In this document: one piece after another, positions 5,671 through 7,762 of the stretch
How positions within the stretch are numbered: the stretch's first letter is position 1
How the letters are laid out: every line of letters starts with the position of its first letter
NCBI GenBank assembly: GCA_023442905.1
Contig: JAEZWY010000217.1
Span: forward strand, 1 to 7,762
Reading direction: 5' to 3'
Source of the DNA: Bacillota bacterium
GTDB lineage: Bacteria; Bacillota; Bacilli; Lactobacillales; Aerococcaceae
DNA length: 7,762 nucleotides
Position numbers and translations under genes: made by a program
Notes under the pieces: model-generated
The model's input: the letters and a program-made list of their open reading frames with translations, nothing else
The model's database searches: none
Told to the model about the DNA's origin: nothing

Positions 5671-6648
5671 ATGACAACAGATTTATTAGGTATTCACCAT
5701 GTAACAGCGATCACTTCCAGCGCAGAGAAGAATTACCAATTTTATTCAGGTATCTTAGGCATGCGTTTGGTTAAAAAAACGGTTAACCAAGATGATATTC
5801 ATACTTATCATACTTTCTTTGCAGATGATGAAGGGAATGCGGGGACAGATTTAACTTTCTTTGACTTTCCAGGTGTTCCAAGTGGTTATTACGGGACTAA
5901 TTCAATTTCTCGTATCGGTTTACGAGTACCAAATGATGAAGCTTTAGCTTATTATGAAGATCGATTAAAATCATTTGACATAAAAACTGAAGAAATAAAA
6001 GAAATTTATGGCAAGAAAGTACTTCGCTTCGAGGACTTTGATGGTCAAAGACTACAAATTTTCTCAGATGAAAATAATGAGGGTGTTGCAGCTGGAAAAC
6101 CATGGAAAAATGGACCGGTACCAACTGATAAAGCAATTTATGGTTTGGGCCCAATTGAAATCTCAGTATCTTATTTTGAGGACTTTGCAAAAATACTTGA
6201 ACAAATCTATGGTATGAAGAAAATAGTAGATGATGGTCAAGAGTCTTTATTTGAAGTAGGTGAAGGTGGTAATGGTGGTCAAGTGATTTTACGAAAAGAT
6301 TTGGTTATACCACCAGGGTTACAAGGATATGGTGAAGTGCATCATGTTTCATTCCGTGTAGCAGATCATGATGCCATTCAACATTGGGTAAATAAATATC
6401 AACAAATTGGCTTACCAAGTTCGGGATTGGTAGACCGTTTCTTTTTCGAGGCCTTGTATGCCAGAGTTGGGGATATTCTCATTGAAATCTCAACAGATGG
6501 ACCTGGCTTCATGGGTGATGAGCCTTATGAAACGCTTGGTGAGTCATTATCTTTACCACCATTCCTAGAAGAAAATCGTGCGCATATCGAATCACAAACT
6601 CGCCATTTTGATACGACACAACCCAATGATTATGGCTTCAAATCGTAA
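5671..6648 (+). CDS. Ring-cleaving dioxygenase, two-domain VOC (glyoxalase/bleomycin-resistance fold) protein
   Basis: A 325-aa cytoplasmic protein with two vicinal-oxygen-chelate modules. The first starts with GIHHVTAITSS (residues 7-17) followed by FYSGILGMRLVKKTVNQDD. The second has GEVHHVSFRVAD (221-232) and ends in ILIEISTDGPGF (269-280). Likely metal ligands are His9/His10, His224/His225 and Glu272. The pattern matches MhqA/MhqO-type dioxygenases of Bacillus and relatives, which are induced by catechols and quinones and are thought to open hydroquinone-type rings. The true substrate is not known for most members. GGGAG at 5658-5662, 8 nt before the ATG, supports the start. It appears to be a single-gene unit with twin operators. 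The zur gene follows closely but has its own promoter. Confidence 0.87.
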   Translation: MTTDLLGIHHVTAITSSAEKNYQFYSGILGMRLVKKTVNQDDIHTYHTFFADDEGNAGTDLTFFDFPGVPSGYYGTNSISRIGLRVPNDEALAYYEDRLKSFDIKTEEIKEIYGKKVLRFEDFDGQRLQIFSDENNEGVAAGKPWKNGPVPTDKAIYGLGPIEISVSYFEDFAKILEQIYGMKKIVDDGQESLFEVGEGGNGGQVILRKDLVIPPGLQGYGEVHHVSFRVADHDAIQHWVNKYQQIGLPSSGLVDRFFFEALYARVGDILIEISTDGPGFMGDEPYETLGESLSLPPFLEENRAHIESQTRHFDTTQPNDYGFKS

Positions 6649-6665
6649 TCAATCCGTGTTAGAAT
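6637..6665 (+). promoter_or_regulatory. Promoter of the zur-like gene
   Basis: The -35 is TTCAAA (6637-6642) and the -10 is TAGAAT (6660-6665), preceded by TGT as an extended -10. The spacer is exactly 17 bp. The start point would be near 6672, so the in-frame ATG at 6668 would not be on the transcript. This supports ATG 6689 as the start. The promoter overlaps the end of the dioxygenase gene. Confidence 0.6.
6640..6660. promoter_or_regulatory. Candidate Zur box (one strong half-site)
   Basis: AAATCGTAAT at 6640-6649 matches the left half of the Bacillus Zur box as I recall it (AAATCGTAAT, spacer base, ATTACGATTT). The right half, AATCCGTGTT at 6651-6660, agrees at about 6 of 10 positions. 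It fills the space between the -35 and -10 boxes, as expected of an autoregulatory operator. The strong half also encodes the last residues and stop codon of the dioxygenase, so chance is possible. Confidence 0.4.
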
Positions 6666-6688
6666 AAATGGGAACTGGAGTGATAACT

Positions 6689-7108
6689 ATGAATTTTGTA
6701 GATGAGTCCATGCAAGCCCTACACAAAGCTGGTTTTAAATATACGAAAAAACGTGCTGACATGTTAAATGTCTTTGATGAAGAAGGTGCCTATTACCTTA
6801 GTGCAAAAGAAGTGCAACAGCGATTAGAAAACCTATACCCGGGTATTTCTTTTGATACTATTTACCGTAACCTAAAATTATTTGAAGATCACCATTTTTT
6901 AGAAACATCAGAGGTAAATGGTGAAATGGTCTTTAGAAAGCATTGTGATCCACATTTAGGCCACCATCATCATTTTATTTGTACGAATTGTGGTAAAACA
7001 ATAGCAATCAATTCATGTCCTATGACGTTTTTTGCAGACCAATTACCTGGTTGCGAAATTATTAGCCATACAATTGAATTACAAGGATTGTGCAGTGAAT
7101 GCAAGTAA
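6689..7108 (+). CDS. zur: Fur-family metalloregulator, probable zinc uptake regulator Zur
   Basis: A 139-aa DNA-binding dimeric repressor. The winged-helix part spans about residues 1-80, with FKYTKKRADML (16-26) and the recognition helix region SFDTIYRNLKLF (54-65). The metal-binding part has GHHHHFICTNCGKT (91-104), INSCPM (107-112) and LCSEC (134-138). Cys98, Cys101, Cys135 and Cys138 make the structural zinc site, and the His cluster and nearby residues the sensing site. KYTxKRxDML, FDTIYRNL, HHHHFIC and SCPM are strongly reminiscent of Bacillus Zur, not PerR or Fur. Zur with zinc represses zinc uptake and zinc-sparing genes. GGAG just before ATG 6689 and the promoter position favour this start over ATG 6668. 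A Fur or PerR role is less likely but not excluded. Confidence 0.82.
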   Translation: MNFVDESMQALHKAGFKYTKKRADMLNVFDEEGAYYLSAKEVQQRLENLYPGISFDTIYRNLKLFEDHHFLETSEVNGEMVFRKHCDPHLGHHHHFICTNCGKTIAINSCPMTFFADQLPGCEIISHTIELQGLCSECK

Positions 7109-7122
7109 CACCGAACCTTTTG

Positions 7123-7157
7123 AAAAAAGGCTGGAAAGATATTTCTGGTCTTTTTTT
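7123..7157 (+). terminator. Rho-independent terminator after zur
   Basis: An A-rich and GGCTGG left arm (7123-7137) pairs with 7142-7156 through Watson-Crick and three G-U pairs. The loop is GATA and the T run covers 7151-7157. It begins 14 nt after the zur stop and separates it from rpsU. Confidence 0.82.
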
Positions 7158-7270
7158 CATAGTATGTTGCCCAACTGAACTAATATAATAGTCTTAATTT
7201 GGCATTAATTTCTACTGCAACCACAGAGGAAGAACTGCAATGATTAACCAACAAAATTATATTAGGATAA
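7158..7270. other. Intergenic stretch between zur terminator and rpsU promoter
   Basis: AT-rich with no clear gene. It holds an isolated TATAAT at 7184-7189 without a -35 at a suitable distance. A 7-bp direct repeat ACTGCAA occurs at 7214-7220 and 7234-7240, flanking a GAGGA that could be a ribosome binding site for the small open frame starting at 7240. Nothing else is supported. Confidence 0.4.
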
Positions 7271-7377
7271 TTGACTTTATTAATTTAATGGCGTATAATT
7301 CACTAGAACGTTTTTTCAAGTATGAAAGAACGATTTGTAGTAACGAGGGGAGGGAAATGTCATGTCAAAAACTGTAG
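7240..7377 (+). CDS. Possible 45-aa small ORF across the rpsU promoter (doubtful)
   Basis: A frame of 45 codons begins MINQQNYIRI at ATG 7240 and ends at TAG 7375-7377, 14 nt inside rpsU in another frame. GAGGA at 7226-7230 lies 9 nt before the ATG, a good spacing. Against it: it contains the whole rpsU promoter, it resembles no family known to me, and no convincing promoter lies upstream. It may be chance, or a peptide translated from upstream read-through that meets the rpsU start. Not recognised. Confidence 0.18.
   Translation: MINQQNYIRIIDFINLMAYNSLERFFKYERTICSNEGREMSCQKL
7271..7299 (+). promoter_or_regulatory. Strong sigma-A promoter of rpsU-yqeY
   Basis: The -35 is TTGACT (7271-7276) and the -10 is a perfect TATAAT (7294-7299), with a 17-bp spacer. 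This is the best promoter in the window and fits the high expression of a ribosomal protein gene. Transcription should start near 7306, giving a leader of about 56 nt. Confidence 0.88.
7309..7332 (+). promoter_or_regulatory. Hairpin at the 5' end of the rpsU leader
   Basis: CGTTTTTTCA (7309-7318) pairs with TGAAAGAACG (7323-7332) over 10 bp, including one G-U pair, with an AGTA loop. It starts only a few bases after the expected transcription start and ends 12 nt before the ribosome binding site. It could stabilise the mRNA or bind a regulator such as S21; neither is shown by the sequence. Confidence 0.45.
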
Positions 7378-7535
7378 TTCGTAAAAACGAATCACTTGAC
7401 GACGCTCTTCGTCGCTTCAAACGTTCAGTTTCAAAATCTGGCACAATACAAGAAGCACGTAAACGTGAATTCTACGAAAAACCTTCAGTAAAACGTAAGA
7501 AAAAATCTGAAGCGGCTCGTAAACGTAAATTCTAA
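7362..7535 (+). CDS. rpsU: 30S ribosomal protein S21
   Basis: A 57-aa very basic protein of the small ribosomal subunit, which sits near the 3' end of 16S rRNA and aids initiation. The N-terminal SKTVVRKNESLDDALRRFKR and the central GTIQEARKREFYEKPSVKRK segments are diagnostic. The C terminus is a Lys/Arg-rich tail (KKKSEAARKRKF). The length is normal. AGGGGAGGG at 7346-7354 is 7 nt before ATG 7362. An earlier ATG at 7357 is out of frame and reaches a stop after five further codons. yqeY follows 30 nt later without a terminator, so the two form an operon. Confidence 0.96.
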   Translation: MSKTVVRKNESLDDALRRFKRSVSKSGTIQEARKREFYEKPSVKRKKKSEAARKRKF

Positions 7536-7565
7536 TCGTTTACCTTGCGATAAAGGAGGCGGATC

Positions 7566-7762
7566 ATGGCGTTATTAGACCAACTAAATACCGATATGAA
7601 GGTAGCCATGAAAGCTAAAGATAAATTTAAGTTATCTGTTATCCGTATGTTAAAGGGAGCAGTTCAAAACGCTGAAATTAACAAAGGTAGTACGTTGTCT
7701 GAAGATGAAGAAATTGAACTTTTGGCTCGCGAGTTGAAGCAACGAAAAGAGTCGGAAGCAGA
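7566..7762 (+). CDS. yqeY: YqeY/GatB C-terminal-like domain protein (3' end outside window)
   Basis: The first 65 codons are present and the frame runs off the end; family members are about 150 aa. The start MALLDQLNTDMKVAMKAKDK, then LSVIRMLKGAVQNAEINKG and ELLARELKQRKES, matches YqeY. This small helical protein resembles the tRNA-binding tail domain of the GatB amidotransferase subunit. Its cellular role is not settled; tRNA binding or tRNA-dependent amidation has been suggested. AAAGGAGG at 7552-7559, 6 nt before the ATG, is a strong ribosome binding site. Pairing with rpsU is common in Firmicutes, often followed by phoH and ybeY. Confidence 0.93.
   Translation, partial: MALLDQLNTDMKVAMKAKDKFKLSVIRMLKGAVQNAEINKGSTLSEDEEIELLARELKQRKESEA

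Noticed and set aside
5897..6190. 97-aa minus-strand frame and an overlapping 69-aa plus-strand frame (6008-6217) within the dioxygenase gene
   Set aside because: Both are out-of-frame shadows of the dioxygenase, with no ribosome binding sites and low-complexity composition.
6668..6688. ATG at 6668 as the zur start
   Set aside because: It lies at or before the predicted transcription start and lacks a ribosome binding site; ATG 6689 has GGAG in front and gives the usual Zur N terminus.
7184..7189. Perfect TATAAT as a possible extra promoter upstream of rpsU
   Set aside because: The only -35-like sequence (TTGCCC at 7167) is 11 bp away, too close, and nothing suitable lies at 16-18 bp.
7357..7364. 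ATG at 7357 as an alternative rpsU start
   Set aside because: It is out of frame with S21 and meets a stop after five further codons; ATG 7362 gives the full conserved S21 protein.
1..7762. A mobile element, defence system, CRISPR array or other novel multi-gene system
   Set aside because: All substantial genes belong to known housekeeping or regulatory families, composition is uniform, and no long repeats, integrases or transposases are seen.

Overview
This is a chromosomal stretch of a low-GC Firmicute, most likely a member of the Lactobacillales. The evidence is AT-rich codon use, strong AGGAGG-type ribosome binding sites, consensus sigma-A promoters, PyrR-type transcription attenuation, and an rpsU-yqeY pair. 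The genus cannot be fixed from the sequence. Everything looks like core chromosome: there are no transposases, phage genes, CRISPR arrays, rRNAs or tRNAs.

Layout from left to right. (1) Positions 1-577: the 3' part of an RDD-family membrane protein gene and its terminator. (2) Positions 609-4637: a pyrimidine biosynthesis operon, pyrR-pyrB-pyrC-pyrD, with a sigma-A promoter and two PyrR-responsive attenuators, one before pyrR and one between pyrR and pyrB. It ends in a strong hairpin shared with the convergent gene. (3) Positions 4667-5503 on the minus strand: a bifunctional kinase/phosphorylase of the DUF299/PDRP family that controls pyruvate dikinases. (4) Positions 5671-6648: a two-domain VOC (glyoxalase-fold) ring-cleaving dioxygenase. 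Its promoter is flanked by two GAATTCGAA operator-like sites resembling MhqR boxes. (5) Positions 6689-7108: a Fur-family regulator best assigned as Zur, with its own promoter and a possible Zur box. (6) Positions 7271 to the end: a strong promoter, a leader hairpin, rpsU (ribosomal protein S21) and the 5' end of yqeY.

How the genes work together. PyrB and PyrC carry out the second and third steps of UMP synthesis, and PyrD the fourth. PyrR senses UMP against PRPP and stops transcription in both leaders when pyrimidines are plentiful. carA, carB, pyrK, pyrF and pyrE are absent and must lie elsewhere if the pathway is complete. PyrD is of class 1B, which normally needs PyrK, so the missing partner is a real question. 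The right-hand genes are separate transcription units that appear to respond to electrophile/quinone stress (dioxygenase), zinc (Zur) and growth (rpsU-yqeY).

I found no undescribed multi-gene system. The points most worth a second look are regulatory: the twin operators around the dioxygenase promoter, the Zur-box-like element over the dioxygenase stop codon, the altered PyrR loop before pyrB, and a small open frame running through the rpsU promoter.
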